This document shows, piece by piece, positions 48,625 through 56,653 of a stretch of 64,000 nt of DNA; position 1 is the stretch's first letter; every line of letters starts with the position of its first letter. This DNA is from Rhodanobacter denitrificans (lineage in GTDB: Bacteria; Pseudomonadota; Gammaproteobacteria; Xanthomonadales; Rhodanobacteraceae), in contig QFPO01000001.1 in the NCBI GenBank assembly GCA_003241385.1, forward strand, positions 1 to 64,000, given 5' to 3'. A model generated the notes under the pieces. The model searched no databases. It was not told the origin of the DNA and saw nothing but the letters and a program-made list of their open reading frames with translations. A program made the translations under genes and the position numbers.

Positions 48625-49440
48625 ATGCGCCGCACCGTATTCTTCGTGTCCGACGGCACCGGCATCACCGCCGAAACGATCGGGCACAGCGTGCTGACCC
48701 AGTTCGAGAACGTGCAGTTCGATACCTACCGGCTGCCGTTCGTCGACGATCCGGACAAGGCCAGACTGGCCGCGGACCGGATCAACCGTGCCTACGCGAC
48801 CAGCGGCCTGCGGCCGATCGTCGTCAACACCGTCGTCGACCCGGATCTGAGCGCGCTGATCGGCGAGAGCGGCGCCTTGATGCTCGACGTGTTCGCGCCG
48901 TTCATCGGGCCGCTCGAACAGGAGCTCGGCACGCCGCGTTCGCCGCGCGTCAACCGCGCGCACGGCCTGACCGACTTCGCCGAATACGAGGCGCGCATCA
49001 ACGCGACCAATTACGCGCTGACCCATGACGACGGCATCGACGTGAAATACGACGACGCCGAGGTGATCCTGGTCGGCGTCTCGCGCGTCGGCAAGACGCC
49101 GACCTGCCTGTACATGGCACTGCACTACGGCGTGAAGGCCGCCAACTACCCGCTGACCGAGGAAGATCTCGAGAAGATCGAGCTGCCGGTGCGGCTGCGT
49201 CCGTTCCGCGACCGGCTCTACGGGCTGACGATCGATGCGACGCGCCTGGCTCAGGTTCGCGAAGCGCGGCGGCCGGGCAGCCGCTACGCGAAGCTCGAGC
49301 AGTGCCGTCGCGAGCTCGATCTGGCCGACAAGCTGTTCCGGCGCGAGGGCCTGCCGGTGCAGAACACGACCGCGACCTCGATCGAGGAGATGGCCAGCAA
49401 GATCCTCTCGCAGCTCGGCATCGAGAAGCATCTGTTCTGA
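48625..49440 (+). CDS. ppsR: Phosphoenolpyruvate synthase regulatory protein (bifunctional kinase/pyrophosphorylase)
   Basis: PpsR (DUF299) phosphorylates a Thr next to the catalytic His of PEP synthase using ADP and removes it with phosphate, so it switches PpsA off and on. The 271-residue protein starts MRRTVFFVSDGTGITAETIG and has the P-loop LVGVSRVGKTPTCLYMA and the C-terminal NTTATSIEEMASKIL. In many gammaproteobacteria ppsR and ppsA are adjacent and divergent; here an unrelated block of 6.6 kb lies between them. A GGGAG ribosome site precedes the ATG. Confidence 0.95.
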   Translation: MRRTVFFVSDGTGITAETIGHSVLTQFENVQFDTYRLPFVDDPDKARLAADRINRAYATSGLRPIVVNTVVDPDLSALIGESGALMLDVFAPFIGPLEQELGTPRSPRVNRAHGLTDFAEYEARINATNYALTHDDGIDVKYDDAEVILVGVSRVGKTPTCLYMALHYGVKAANYPLTEEDLEKIELPVRLRPFRDRLYGLTIDATRLAQVREARRPGSRYAKLEQCRRELDLADKLFRREGLPVQNTTATSIEEMASKILSQLGIEKHLF

Positions 49441-49522
49441 CGCGCCGCCGCCGCGAGGCGGGGCGTCATTGTACCCGGGAACGGCGAGCCGAAGCAGACT
49501 GCCCATCGCGCGGCGCGGCCAC

Positions 49523-49528
49523 TATGAT
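49523..49528 (+). promoter_or_regulatory. -10 element of the YqiB-family gene, leaderless geometry
   Basis: CACTATGATCG supplies a TATGAT -10 hexamer ending six bases before the ATG at 49535. This is the same spacing as at 42194 and predicts a transcript that starts at the ATG. Confidence 0.5.
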
Positions 49529-49534
49529 CGGCCG

Positions 49535-50005
49535 ATGTCAGCCGTTCTCGAAACGATCGAATCGGTTCTGCCCAGCCGTTTCGCGTATCTGATGGGCCTG
49601 TACGGTGAGAACTACCACCGACTGGTGCGGCTGTTCGCGCCGCAGCGGCTGGAGGAGGGCACCTATGCCTCGAGCGTCGACGACGGCCTGGACGTGCGGC
49701 TCGACGTGCTCGAACGGCATCGCTACACGCTGGACCTGCGCCTGACCTACTGCTTCGTCGACGACCACACCGGCGAACTGTCGCCGTCGGCGCATCTGCG
49801 CCTGTACGCCGACGCGCACGTGGCCGAGGTTCTGCACTGCCATACCGACCGCCGGCTCAACCGCATTCTCGGCCCGCTGCCGCCGGCGCGCAGCGAGTTC
49901 CAGCAGCGCCTGCGCATGAGTTCGTTCCTGAACCGCTGGCTGGAGTACCTGGCCGAGCAGGGACACTCGATCGGCACGCTGGAGCCGGTGACGGCGCCGG
50001 CCTGA
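49535..50005 (+). CDS. DUF1249 (YqiB family) protein
   Basis: A 156-residue cytoplasmic protein of the DUF1249/YqiB family. Family sequence is visible in FAYLMGLYGENYHRLVRLFAP, LDVRLDVLERHRYTLDLRLTY and HLRLYADAHVAEVLHCHTDR, with RMSSFLNRWLEYLAEQGHS at the end. The function is unknown. No Shine-Dalgarno sequence is seen, consistent with a leaderless transcript. It converges on the glycosyltransferase gene with only eight bases between stop codons. Confidence 0.9.
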   Translation: MSAVLETIESVLPSRFAYLMGLYGENYHRLVRLFAPQRLEEGTYASSVDDGLDVRLDVLERHRYTLDLRLTYCFVDDHTGELSPSAHLRLYADAHVAEVLHCHTDRRLNRILGPLPPARSEFQQRLRMSSFLNRWLEYLAEQGHSIGTLEPVTAPA

Positions 50006-50013
50006 GCGAGCGC

Positions 50014-51078
50014 TCAGCGCGCCAGGGCGTGTGCGGCGTAGGCTTCGAGCCGCTCGATCACGTCGTCCACTTCGATCAGGTCCATCACGCCCGGATGTTC
50101 GAGCTTGGTACCCCACGGCAGCTGCGCGGCCGGGCGGCCGCGAAACCGGCGCGCGGCCGCGTCGTAGCGGTCCACGCACCAGCGCCGGTCCGAGTACGGA
50201 CCGGAGCGGTCCGGATTGCTCGCCGCGTGCAGGCCGAGCACGGCCGTGCCGACCGCGTTGGCCATGTGCATCGGCCCCGAATCGGGCGCGAGCACGAGAT
50301 CGGCGCGCTCGAGCAGCGCCAGCAGCTGCTTGAGCGTGTCCTTGCCGATCAGGTCGATCGGCCGGGTCCGCATCGCCGCCAGGATCGCGTCGCCGAAGCT
50401 GCGTTCGTAATCGCTGGGGCCGCCGCAGAGTACGACGCGCCAGCCCAGTGTCGTCGCGGCGTGGTCCATCGCCGCCGCGTAGCGTTCGGGCCGCCAGTTG
50501 CGCACGCGATGGCTCGAACACGGGCTGACCAGCAGGGTCGGCGCGCGATCCGGGAGATGGCGCGCCGCGAATTCGTGGGCCTGGTCCGGAATCGGCAGAT
50601 CCCAGCGCACCTCGGTCTGATGCAGGCCGAGCGGCTCGAGGAAACTCGCCATCGCATCGAGTACGTGCTCGCCGCTGCGCGCGGCGATGCGCCGGTTGAC
50701 GGTCAGGCCGTGCAGATCCTTGGCGCGCGCACGGTCGTAGCCGATGCGCAGCGGCGCGCGCACGAGCAGGCTCAGCAGGTTCGCGCGCAGCGCGACCTGC
50801 AGATGCAGCAGCACATCGAAACGACGCCCGGCGAGCGCTTCGCGCACGGCGCGAAAGCCGGCCAGGCCGGCGCCCTTGTCGAACGTGACGAACTCGACCC
50901 CCGGCAGGTCGCCGACCAGGCGCCGCTCGAGCTTGCCGACCAGCCAGGTCAGCGCGGTATCCGGCCAGCGCCGCTGCAGCGTGCGCACCAGCGGCACCAC
51001 ATGGGTCACGTCGCCGATCGCCGAGGTGCGCAGGATGCAGAGCGAGGCAGGCGGTGCGGCCGGTGACACCTGGGACAT
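50014..51078 (-). CDS. Glycosyltransferase family 9 protein (heptosyltransferase I-like)
   Basis: A 354-residue GT9 enzyme, the family that adds heptose to the lipopolysaccharide inner core from ADP-heptose. Typical sequences are ILRTSAIGDVTHVVPLVRTL, the LRIGYDRARAKDL region, SSHRVRNWRPERYAAAMD, and the nucleotide-binding DLVLAPDSGPMHMANAVGTAVLGLHAASNPDRSGPY. The adjacent kdkA gene also acts on the LPS inner core. Start codons of the two genes are divergent and 15 bases apart, or 63 if kdkA starts at 51142. The exact heptose position is not determined. Confidence 0.9.
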   Translation of the reverse strand: MSQVSPAAPPASLCILRTSAIGDVTHVVPLVRTLQRRWPDTALTWLVGKLERRLVGDLPGVEFVTFDKGAGLAGFRAVREALAGRRFDVLLHLQVALRANLLSLLVRAPLRIGYDRARAKDLHGLTVNRRIAARSGEHVLDAMASFLEPLGLHQTEVRWDLPIPDQAHEFAARHLPDRAPTLLVSPCSSHRVRNWRPERYAAAMDHAATTLGWRVVLCGGPSDYERSFGDAILAAMRTRPIDLIGKDTLKQLLALLERADLVLAPDSGPMHMANAVGTAVLGLHAASNPDRSGPYSDRRWCVDRYDAAARRFRGRPAAQLPWGTKLEHPGVMDLIEVDDVIERLEAYAAHALAR

Positions 51079-51082
51079 GCGC

Positions 51083-51088
51083 TAGACT
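51083..51088 (+). promoter_or_regulatory. -10 element of kdkA
   Basis: GCTAGACTGA supplies a TAGACT -10 hexamer in the gap between divergent start codons. Transcription from it would begin near 51095, which places the ATG at 51094 at or outside the mRNA end and the ATG at 51142 inside it. Confidence 0.45.
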
Positions 51089-51141
51089 GAGGAATGCGAG
51101 ACGTTGACGGACCGCGCGAGCGCCCGCACCTTGGCAGAGCC

Positions 51142-51882
51142 ATGATCGATGCGCAAGTCCACCCGATGCCCGACGGCGCGGTCCTCTACGACGCCGCCCT
51201 CGGTGCCGCACCGCAGTCCGCCTGGTTCGAACCGGCGGTAGCCGCCACCGCTCCGCCACGCGGCGGTCGCGGCCGCGTCGCGCTCGTCGACACGCCGGCC
51301 GGCCGCGGCGTGCTGCGGCACTATCGCCGCGGCGGCCTGGTCGCGCGCTTCAGCGCCGACCGCTATCTGTGGCTGGGTCTGGAGCGTACGCGCGCGTTTC
51401 GCGAATTCCGACTGCTCGCGCGTCTGCGCGAGGCCGGACTCGCCGTCCCGTCCCCGCTGGCCGCACGCGTGCAGCGCGACGGGCTGCGCTACCGCGCCGA
51501 CCTCGTGACCGGTCTGATCGCCGATGCGCGCACGCTGGCTGAACGCGTCGTCGGCGGTGAGGCCGACGAGGATCTTGCGGCACGCACCGGAGAGGCGATT
51601 GCGCGGCTGCACGGCACCGGCTGCTGGCATGCCGATCTGAACGCGCACAACATCCTGATCGACGCGACCGGCACCATCTGGCTGATCGATTTCGACCGCA
51701 GCCGCCTGCGCGCGCCGACGCTCGGCTGGCAGCAGCAGAATCTCGCACGCCTGCGCCGTTCGCTCGAGAAAATTGGTGCGCGGCGCCATCTGGCCGCGTT
51801 CGAGGCGCGCTTCTGGCATCCGCTGCTGGCGGCCTATCACGCCGGCCTGTCGAACCTCGCCGCGGCGCGGGGTGCACGATGA
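51142..51882 (+). CDS. kdkA: 3-deoxy-D-manno-octulosonic acid kinase
   Basis: KdkA phosphorylates the single Kdo of the LPS inner core at O-4. The 246-residue protein matches the family: RGVLRHYRRGGLVARFSADRYL, AFREFRLLARLREAGLAVPSP, the kinase-like catalytic loop HADLNAHNILID and the metal-binding LIDFDRSRLR, then QNLARLRRSLEKI. I start it at the ATG at 51142, where homology begins. An in-frame ATG at 51094 would add 16 residues without similarity. It overlaps the next gene by ATGA. Confidence 0.92.
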   Translation: MIDAQVHPMPDGAVLYDAALGAAPQSAWFEPAVAATAPPRGGRGRVALVDTPAGRGVLRHYRRGGLVARFSADRYLWLGLERTRAFREFRLLARLREAGLAVPSPLAARVQRDGLRYRADLVTGLIADARTLAERVVGGEADEDLAARTGEAIARLHGTGCWHADLNAHNILIDATGTIWLIDFDRSRLRAPTLGWQQQNLARLRRSLEKIGARRHLAAFEARFWHPLLAAYHAGLSNLAAARGAR

Positions 51883-52640
51883 CGCTGGCTCTGCGCTTCC
51901 TCGGCGTCGGCAGCGCGCAGGCGGTCGAGCTCGGATCGGCTGCCGCGGTGCTCGAACGCGACGGCTGCCCGCTGCTGCTGATCGACTGCGGACCGGAGGC
52001 GCTGACCGCGTATCTGGACCGCTACGGCGCCCTGCCGCCGGCGATCTACATCACGCATGCGCACATGGACCACGTCGGCGGCCTCGAGCGCGCGTTCTAT
52101 CGCAGCTATTTCGACGATGCCGCACGTGGCCGCGTGCGGATCTACGCACATGCGGCGCTGGTGCCGATACTGCAGGCGCGCGTGGCCGACTATCCCGAAG
52201 TGCTCGCCGAAGGCGGCGCCAACTTCTGGGACGGGTTTCACCTGATCCCGCTGTCGCGCAGCTTCTGGCATGAGGGCCTGCGCTTCGAGGTCTTCGCGAC
52301 GCGCCATCACGCGCCGGATACCTCGTTCGGCATCGCGCTGCGCGCCAGCTTCGTCTGGACCGGCGATACGCGGCCGATCCCGGAGATGCTCTCGCGCTAC
52401 GCGGCGGCCGGCGAGATCGTCGCGCACGACTGCGGCGTCGTCGGCAACCCCTCGCACACGGGGCTGGACGACCTGGCACGCGAGTACCCGCCGGACCTGC
52501 GTGCGCGCCTGGTGCTGTATCACTACGGCAGCGAGGCCGATGCCGCCGTACTGGCGGCGGCCGGCTATCATGTGGCCCGCCGCGGCGAGGTTCTCGCGCT
52601 TGGGGATCCGGATCCGTCGGCGATCGTGGGAGCATGCTGA
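51879..52640 (+). CDS. Metallo-beta-lactamase fold hydrolase (ribonuclease Z-like)
   Basis: A 253-residue cytoplasmic protein of the MBL-fold superfamily, nearest in style to RNase Z/ElaC-type proteins. It has the zinc motif THAHMDHVGG, an FATRHHAPDTSFGIAL region, the metal-binding FVWTGDTRPIPEM and the C-terminal LVLYHYGSEAD. The long flexible arm of tRNase Z is not obvious. The substrate is unknown. It overlaps kdkA by four bases and moaA by seven, so it joins the LPS gene and the molybdopterin operon in one transcript. Confidence 0.88.
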   Translation: MTLALRFLGVGSAQAVELGSAAAVLERDGCPLLLIDCGPEALTAYLDRYGALPPAIYITHAHMDHVGGLERAFYRSYFDDAARGRVRIYAHAALVPILQARVADYPEVLAEGGANFWDGFHLIPLSRSFWHEGLRFEVFATRHHAPDTSFGIALRASFVWTGDTRPIPEMLSRYAAAGEIVAHDCGVVGNPSHTGLDDLAREYPPDLRARLVLYHYGSEADAAVLAAAGYHVARRGEVLALGDPDPSAIVGAC

Positions 52641-53680
52641 TGGGCCGACCGATACCGTTCCAGCTCGATGCCGGTCCGCGCGACCGGCGCGACCGGCCGC
52701 TGCGCGACCTGCGCATCTCGGTACTGGACCGCTGCAACTTCCGCTGCCCGTATTGCATGCCGGAAGAGGACTATCCGCGCGACCACCGCTTCCTCGGCAA
52801 GGCCGAGCGCCTGCGCTTCGAGGAGATCACGCGGCTGGCCGGCCTGTTCGCAGGCCTGGGTGTGCGCAAGCTGCGGCTGACCGGCGGCGAGCCGCTGCTG
52901 CGGCGCGATCTGCCGGCGCTGGTCGGCATGCTGAGCGCGATTCCCGGCATCGAGGACGTCGCGCTGACCACCAACGGCAGTCTGCTGGCCTCGCGCGTGG
53001 AGGCACTGCGCGAGGCCGGTCTGGGCCGCATCACGCTCAGTCTCGACACGATCGACCCCGACACGTTCCGCACGATGTCGGGCGGGCAGGGCGATCTGGC
53101 GGTCGTGCTCGATGCGATCGGCGCGGCCGAGCGTGCCGGCTACACGCAGATGAAGATCAACTGCGTGGTCATGCGCGGCGTCAACGACCACCAGGTACCG
53201 GCGCTGGTCGAGCATTTCCGCGGCAGCGGCCACGTGCTGCGCTTCATCGAGTACATGGACGTGGGCACCTGCAACGGCTGGAAGCTCGATCGCGTCGTGC
53301 CGAGCGCCGAGCTGCGCCGGCGCATCGCCGAGCGCTGGCCGCTGGTGGCGCTGCCGGCCCACTACAGCGGCGAGGTCGCCACGCGCTACCGCTTCGCCGA
53401 CGGCGGCGGCGAGATCGGTTTCATCAGTTCGGTCAGCGAGCCATTCTGCGGGGACTGCTCGCGCGCACGGCTGTCGGCCGACGGCCGGCTCTATACCTGC
53501 CTGTTCGGCCGCAGCGGCCACGATCTGCGCGGCGCCTTGCGCGCCGGCGCCGACGACGCCACGCTGTCCGGCCTGATCCGCGCGGTCTGGCAGGCCCGCG
53601 GCGATCGCTACAGCGAACTGCGCGGCATCGAGACCGTGCGCGGCGGCGATCGCGTCGAGATGTACGAGATCGGAGGCTGA
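52634..53680 (+). CDS. moaA: GTP 3',8-cyclase MoaA
   Basis: MoaA is a radical SAM enzyme that starts molybdenum cofactor synthesis by rearranging GTP. The 348-residue protein has the N-terminal [4Fe-4S] site C34-x3-C38-x2-C41 (DRCNFRCPYCMP) and a second cluster site C272, C275 and C289 (CGDCSRARLSADGRLYTC). TGGEPLLRRDL and LTTNGSLL bind SAM, and the C-terminal Gly-Gly is typical. Two ATGs (52634 and 52640) are possible; the first has GGGAGC directly upstream. It starts inside the previous gene. Confidence 0.96.
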   Translation: MLMGRPIPFQLDAGPRDRRDRPLRDLRISVLDRCNFRCPYCMPEEDYPRDHRFLGKAERLRFEEITRLAGLFAGLGVRKLRLTGGEPLLRRDLPALVGMLSAIPGIEDVALTTNGSLLASRVEALREAGLGRITLSLDTIDPDTFRTMSGGQGDLAVVLDAIGAAERAGYTQMKINCVVMRGVNDHQVPALVEHFRGSGHVLRFIEYMDVGTCNGWKLDRVVPSAELRRRIAERWPLVALPAHYSGEVATRYRFADGGGEIGFISSVSEPFCGDCSRARLSADGRLYTCLFGRSGHDLRGALRAGADDATLSGLIRAVWQARGDRYSELRGIETVRGGDRVEMYEIGG

Positions 53681-53686
53681 CGTCCG

Positions 53687-54166
53687 ATGAGCGGCCTGAC
53701 CCACGTCGATGCCGACGGTCGACCGACGATGGTCGACGTCGGCGAGAAGCCGACGACGCGTCGCAGTGCGGTCGCCGAGGCGCGCGTGCAGTTTCCGCCC
53801 GAGGTCGCCGCGCAGCTGCGCGAGTCCGGCCTGCGCTCGGCGAAAGGCCCGGTCGTCGATACCGCGATCATCGCCGGCACGATGGCGGTCAAGCGCACGC
53901 ACGAGCTGATTCCGTTCTGCCATCCGCTGCCGGTCGAGCGCTGCCGCATCAGTGCGCAATTCGGCGAGGGCGACGTCCTGGTGATCCGCTGCGAGGTCGC
54001 GGTCGCCCACAAGACCGGCGTCGAGATGGAGGCGCTGACCGGCGCCAGCGTCGCGGCGCTGACCGTCTACGACATGTGCAAGGCGCTCAGCCATGCGATC
54101 CGCATCGACGGCATCCGGCTGATCGAGAAGACCGGCGGCAAGCGCGATTTCGAGGAGGCGTCCTGA
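53687..54166 (+). CDS. moaC: Cyclic pyranopterin monophosphate synthase MoaC
   Basis: MoaC finishes cyclic pyranopterin monophosphate after MoaA. The 159-residue product has MVDVGEKPTTRRSAVAEA, KRTHELIPFCHPLPVERC, VAHKTGVEMEALTGASVAALTVYDMCKA (catalytic Lys and Asp) and IRLIEKTGGKRDF. It starts six bases after moaA and ends one base before the moaD GTG. Length is normal. Confidence 0.97.
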   Translation: MSGLTHVDADGRPTMVDVGEKPTTRRSAVAEARVQFPPEVAAQLRESGLRSAKGPVVDTAIIAGTMAVKRTHELIPFCHPLPVERCRISAQFGEGDVLVIRCEVAVAHKTGVEMEALTGASVAALTVYDMCKALSHAIRIDGIRLIEKTGGKRDFEEAS

Positions 54167-54167
54167 C

Positions 54168-54407
54168 GTGAAGTATCGGCTGCTGTATTTCGCGAGCCTG
54201 GCCGACGCGGCCGGCCGTGCCGAGGAGTCCGTCGTCAGCGATGCCGGCGATCCGCAGGCGCTGTACGCGCAGTTGCGCGAGCGCCACGGCTTCCGGTTCG
54301 ATCCGGCGCGCCTGCGCGTCGCGGTCAACGGCGCACTCGCCGACTGGCGTCATGCGCTGCGCGACGGCGACGAAGTGGTGTTCCTGCCGCCGGTGTCGGG
54401 CGGATGA
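54168..54407 (+). CDS. moaD: Molybdopterin synthase small subunit MoaD
   Basis: MoaD is the ubiquitin-like sulfur carrier of molybdopterin synthase. The 79-residue product ends in the required PVSGG, whose terminal Gly is thiocarboxylated. RVAVNGALADWRHALRDGDEVVFLPP is the family signature. It starts with GTG after an AGGAGG site at 54153 and overlaps moaE by ATGA. Confidence 0.95.
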   Translation: MKYRLLYFASLADAAGRAEESVVSDAGDPQALYAQLRERHGFRFDPARLRVAVNGALADWRHALRDGDEVVFLPPVSGG

Positions 54408-54835
54408 GCACGTTCGCGCTGGCCGAGCGGCCGATCGATCCCGCGGCCGAGCGCCGCCATCTGGACCATCCGGCCGCCGGCGCCTGCGTGACGTTCGAGG
54501 GCTGGGTGCGCGACCACAACGAGGGGCGTCCGGTGCTGCGCCTGGACTATCAGGCCTATGCCGAGCTTGCCGGGCGCGAGGGCGAGGCGATCCTGAGCGA
54601 GGCCGTCGCGCGTTTCGCGATCCGTGCCGCCCGCTGTCTGCACCGCGTCGGGCGGCTCGAGATCGGCGATCTGGCGGTCTGGGTCGGCGTCAGCGCCGAT
54701 CACCGCGGCGCGGCATTCGACGCCTGCCGCTGGATCATCGACGAGATCAAGCAGCGCGTGCCGATCTGGAAGAACGAGCATTACGCCGACGGCGAGTCGG
54801 GCTGGCTGCACCCGGACGGCACGGCGGTGTCGTAG
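54404..54835 (+). CDS. moaE: Molybdopterin synthase catalytic subunit MoaE
   Basis: MoaE adds two sulfurs, brought by MoaD, to cyclic pyranopterin monophosphate. The 143-residue product has GACVTFEGWVRDHNEGRPV, LDYQAYAELA, VGRLEIGDLAVWVGVSADHR and the active-site RVPIWKNEHYADGESGWLH with catalytic Lys residues. It is the last gene of moaACDE; moaB/mog and moeA are not in this window. Confidence 0.96.
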   Translation: MSTFALAERPIDPAAERRHLDHPAAGACVTFEGWVRDHNEGRPVLRLDYQAYAELAGREGEAILSEAVARFAIRAARCLHRVGRLEIGDLAVWVGVSADHRGAAFDACRWIIDEIKQRVPIWKNEHYADGESGWLHPDGTAVS

Positions 54836-55031
54836 AGTGCCGCACCTGTTCCGCCGACGGCCTAGCCGGCAGGAAGCGCGGCCAATCTCCCAACCGCCGT
54901 GCGGAGCTTCTCGCTACTGAAGAGTGAGGTCGGTGTCGATCGCCATCGCGACCTGCGAACCTTCCGTCTCACGACTGCGCCGCCGGTCCGGCGCGCGATC
55001 TTCGCGACCGGGCCGTCGAAGGCGTGAACGC

Positions 55032-55583
55032 TCAGCCGTTGGCCGGAATCACACCGCAGGCGATGCGCGCGCCGGAGTTGCCGGCCGGCTGGCTCGCGTA
55101 GTCGTCCGGCGACTCGTGCACGACGATCGCCTTGCCGAGTACGTCGTTCTGTCCGCCGATCGAGACGCCCTCGACGATCACGTCGACATTGGCGCTACCG
55201 CCGCCGTCGGCGACCAGATTGCGGATGTCGCCGGCGTGATGCGCGCCGCTGCCGGGGTTCCCGTGCTGCATGCTGGACGGATTGTAATGGCCGCCCGCGC
55301 TGCTGGCGTCCGGCGCGCTGCAGTCGCCTTTCTCGTGGATGTGGAAGCCGTGCTCGGAACCGGGTGTCAGGCCGTCGACCTTGCCGGTGATGCGCACGCC
55401 GGTACCGGCCGAGGCCAGCGTGAGATCGCCGTGGACGTTGCGCCCCTGGGTCGGCGCGAGCGTGACCTTCACGGTCCTGCTCGCAGCGCCGGAGGCGGCG
55501 TTCTTCGAATCGTCGGCCGACGAACACCCGATCAGGAGCGCTGCCGCGGCCAGTGCCGTGATGTGCAGGGTTGTCGTACGCAT
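55032..55583 (-). CDS. sodC: Copper/zinc superoxide dismutase (lipoprotein)
   Basis: SodC removes superoxide in the periplasm. The 183-residue product has a lipobox (ALLIGCSS, Cys near residue 20). Metal ligands are seen in EHGFHIHEKGDCSAPD, GGHYNP, GAHHAGDIRNL and VVHESPDDYASQPAGNSGARIACGVI. The two Cys of the structural disulfide are in GDCSAP and IACGV. The ATG has a strong GAGGTGA site four bases upstream. An upstream A/T-rich stretch (CAGTTTTTATGA on the minus strand) may hold its promoter. Confidence 0.96.
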   Translation of the reverse strand: MRTTTLHITALAAAALLIGCSSADDSKNAASGAASRTVKVTLAPTQGRNVHGDLTLASAGTGVRITGKVDGLTPGSEHGFHIHEKGDCSAPDASSAGGHYNPSSMQHGNPGSGAHHAGDIRNLVADGGGSANVDVIVEGVSIGGQNDVLGKAIVVHESPDDYASQPAGNSGARIACGVIPANG

Positions 55584-55801
55584 GACTCACCTCGTCGTCA
55601 TAAAAACTGGCACGCAGTGTGCCTGATTCCAGGGTACCTGCGCTGAATCGGGCTGACTCGCAGCTTGCCGCATGGATTCCGGATGCGCCCGCTCAGGTTG
55701 CTGGCGGGCAGCCCAATGCCGATGCGTACGGTCGGTCATGTTCAGCGGTGATCTCCAATGGACGTGCTTACTTGAATCTCCACTCGCATCGGAGGTCGCT
55801 C

Positions 55802-56098
55802 ATGAACATCCGTCCGCTCCTGTTCGCTTCGGTCATGCTGGCCGCTGCACCGTTGGTCTGGGCACACGGCTCGGCCGACGACGCCAAGCAGAAGGAGAAA
55901 GCCAAGCAGGATCCCTATGCGGTCCAGGGCTCCGGCCCGCACAAGTTCGCCGAGCTCAAAGGCAACGAGAAGGGCTATCTGACGCTCGAGGACGTCGAGC
56001 CGAACAGCTGGCTGGCCGGCAACTTCGCGCGCTGCGACGAGAACAAGGACGGCCGTCTGGTCGAGGCCGAATACGACGCGTGTCAGCCGATGCGGTAA
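55802..56098 (+). CDS. Small secreted EF-hand-like protein
   Basis: A 98-residue exported protein. The signal peptide (LLFASVMLAAAPLVWA) is followed by a short His/Lys-rich segment. One EF-hand-like calcium loop is seen in FARCDENKDGRLVEAEYDA (D-x-N-x-D-G-x-L-x-x-x-E), preceded by FAELKGNEKGYLTLEDVEP, which resembles a degenerate first EF-hand. It may bind calcium in the periplasm. A GGAGG site lies six bases before the ATG. It converges on a small hypothetical gene with a hairpin between them. Confidence 0.75.
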   Translation: MNIRPLLFASVMLAAAPLVWAHGSADDAKQKEKAKQDPYAVQGSGPHKFAELKGNEKGYLTLEDVEPNSWLAGNFARCDENKDGRLVEAEYDACQPMR

Positions 56099-56112
56099 GC
56101 GTCATCGACGAG

Positions 56113-56140
56113 GCGGTGCCGCACGAGGCTGCGGCACCGC
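56113..56140. terminator. Bidirectional hairpin between two small convergent genes
   Basis: GCGGTGCCGC (56113-56122) pairs perfectly with GCGGCACCGC (56131-56140) around an eight-base loop. It lies 15 bases after one stop codon and 11 bases after the other, as expected for a shared terminator. Confidence 0.6.
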
Positions 56141-56150
56141 TTACGGAATC

Positions 56151-56468
56151 TCAGGCGCGTCGCAGATTGCGTGCCAGTTCCAGCCATTCCGCACCCGAAA
56201 CGATCCGTATGTCGGTACGGAGTACGTCGGCCGCGAGTCTCTCCAATGCACGCAATACGATGTGCGCATTGCGGATCGCGGCCTGTTCGCCGGCGGCCCC
56301 GTCGACGGCGAGTTCGTACCAGGCATAGCCGCGCGGTGACTGCCGGCAGGCCGTGAGCTGGAAGCGAGGACCTTCCTTCGGGCACAGGCCGGCAAGATTG
56401 CTGATGGCTGCGTCGACCTCGACGATGGCCATGAAACGCCACAAAGGCGCGGATGCGGGATTGTTCAT
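56151..56468 (-). CDS. Hypothetical protein
   Basis: I do not recognise this 105-residue protein. It has no signal peptide or membrane segment. The sequence (WRFMAIVEVDAAISNLAGLC, RNAHIVLRALERLAADVLRT) suggests an alpha/beta fold with two helices at the end. It is called a real gene because GGAG lies eight bases before the ATG and a terminator-like hairpin is directly after its stop. It could be a small regulatory or stress protein; function unknown. Confidence 0.6.
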   Translation of the reverse strand: MNNPASAPLWRFMAIVEVDAAISNLAGLCPKEGPRFQLTACRQSPRGYAWYELAVDGAAGEQAAIRNAHIVLRALERLAADVLRTDIRIVSGAEWLELARNLRRA

Positions 56469-56653
56469 GCCGATCTCCGGCTGGATGGCGGCGCGACGGT
56501 TGATCGCGTCTCGAAAGGCGTAAACGATACGTCGCCCTTCGCTGCGGTACCGGCAGCATGCACCCCGGTTGTTTAAATTACCGTTACTTTTGTCGGCCGA
56601 TCAGCCCGATTCGCGAGTCGCTTCACGGTACGGTACTGAGATGATCCTCGGGT

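Noticed and set aside
51094..51141. Longer N-terminus for KdkA from the ATG at 51094
   Set aside because: The 16 added residues have no family similarity and the -10 at 51083 would start the mRNA at about this codon. A leaderless start there cannot be fully excluded.
54836..55031. TAGAGT hexamer after moaE as a promoter
   Set aside because: No plus-strand gene follows for nearly 1 kb, so it is probably chance.
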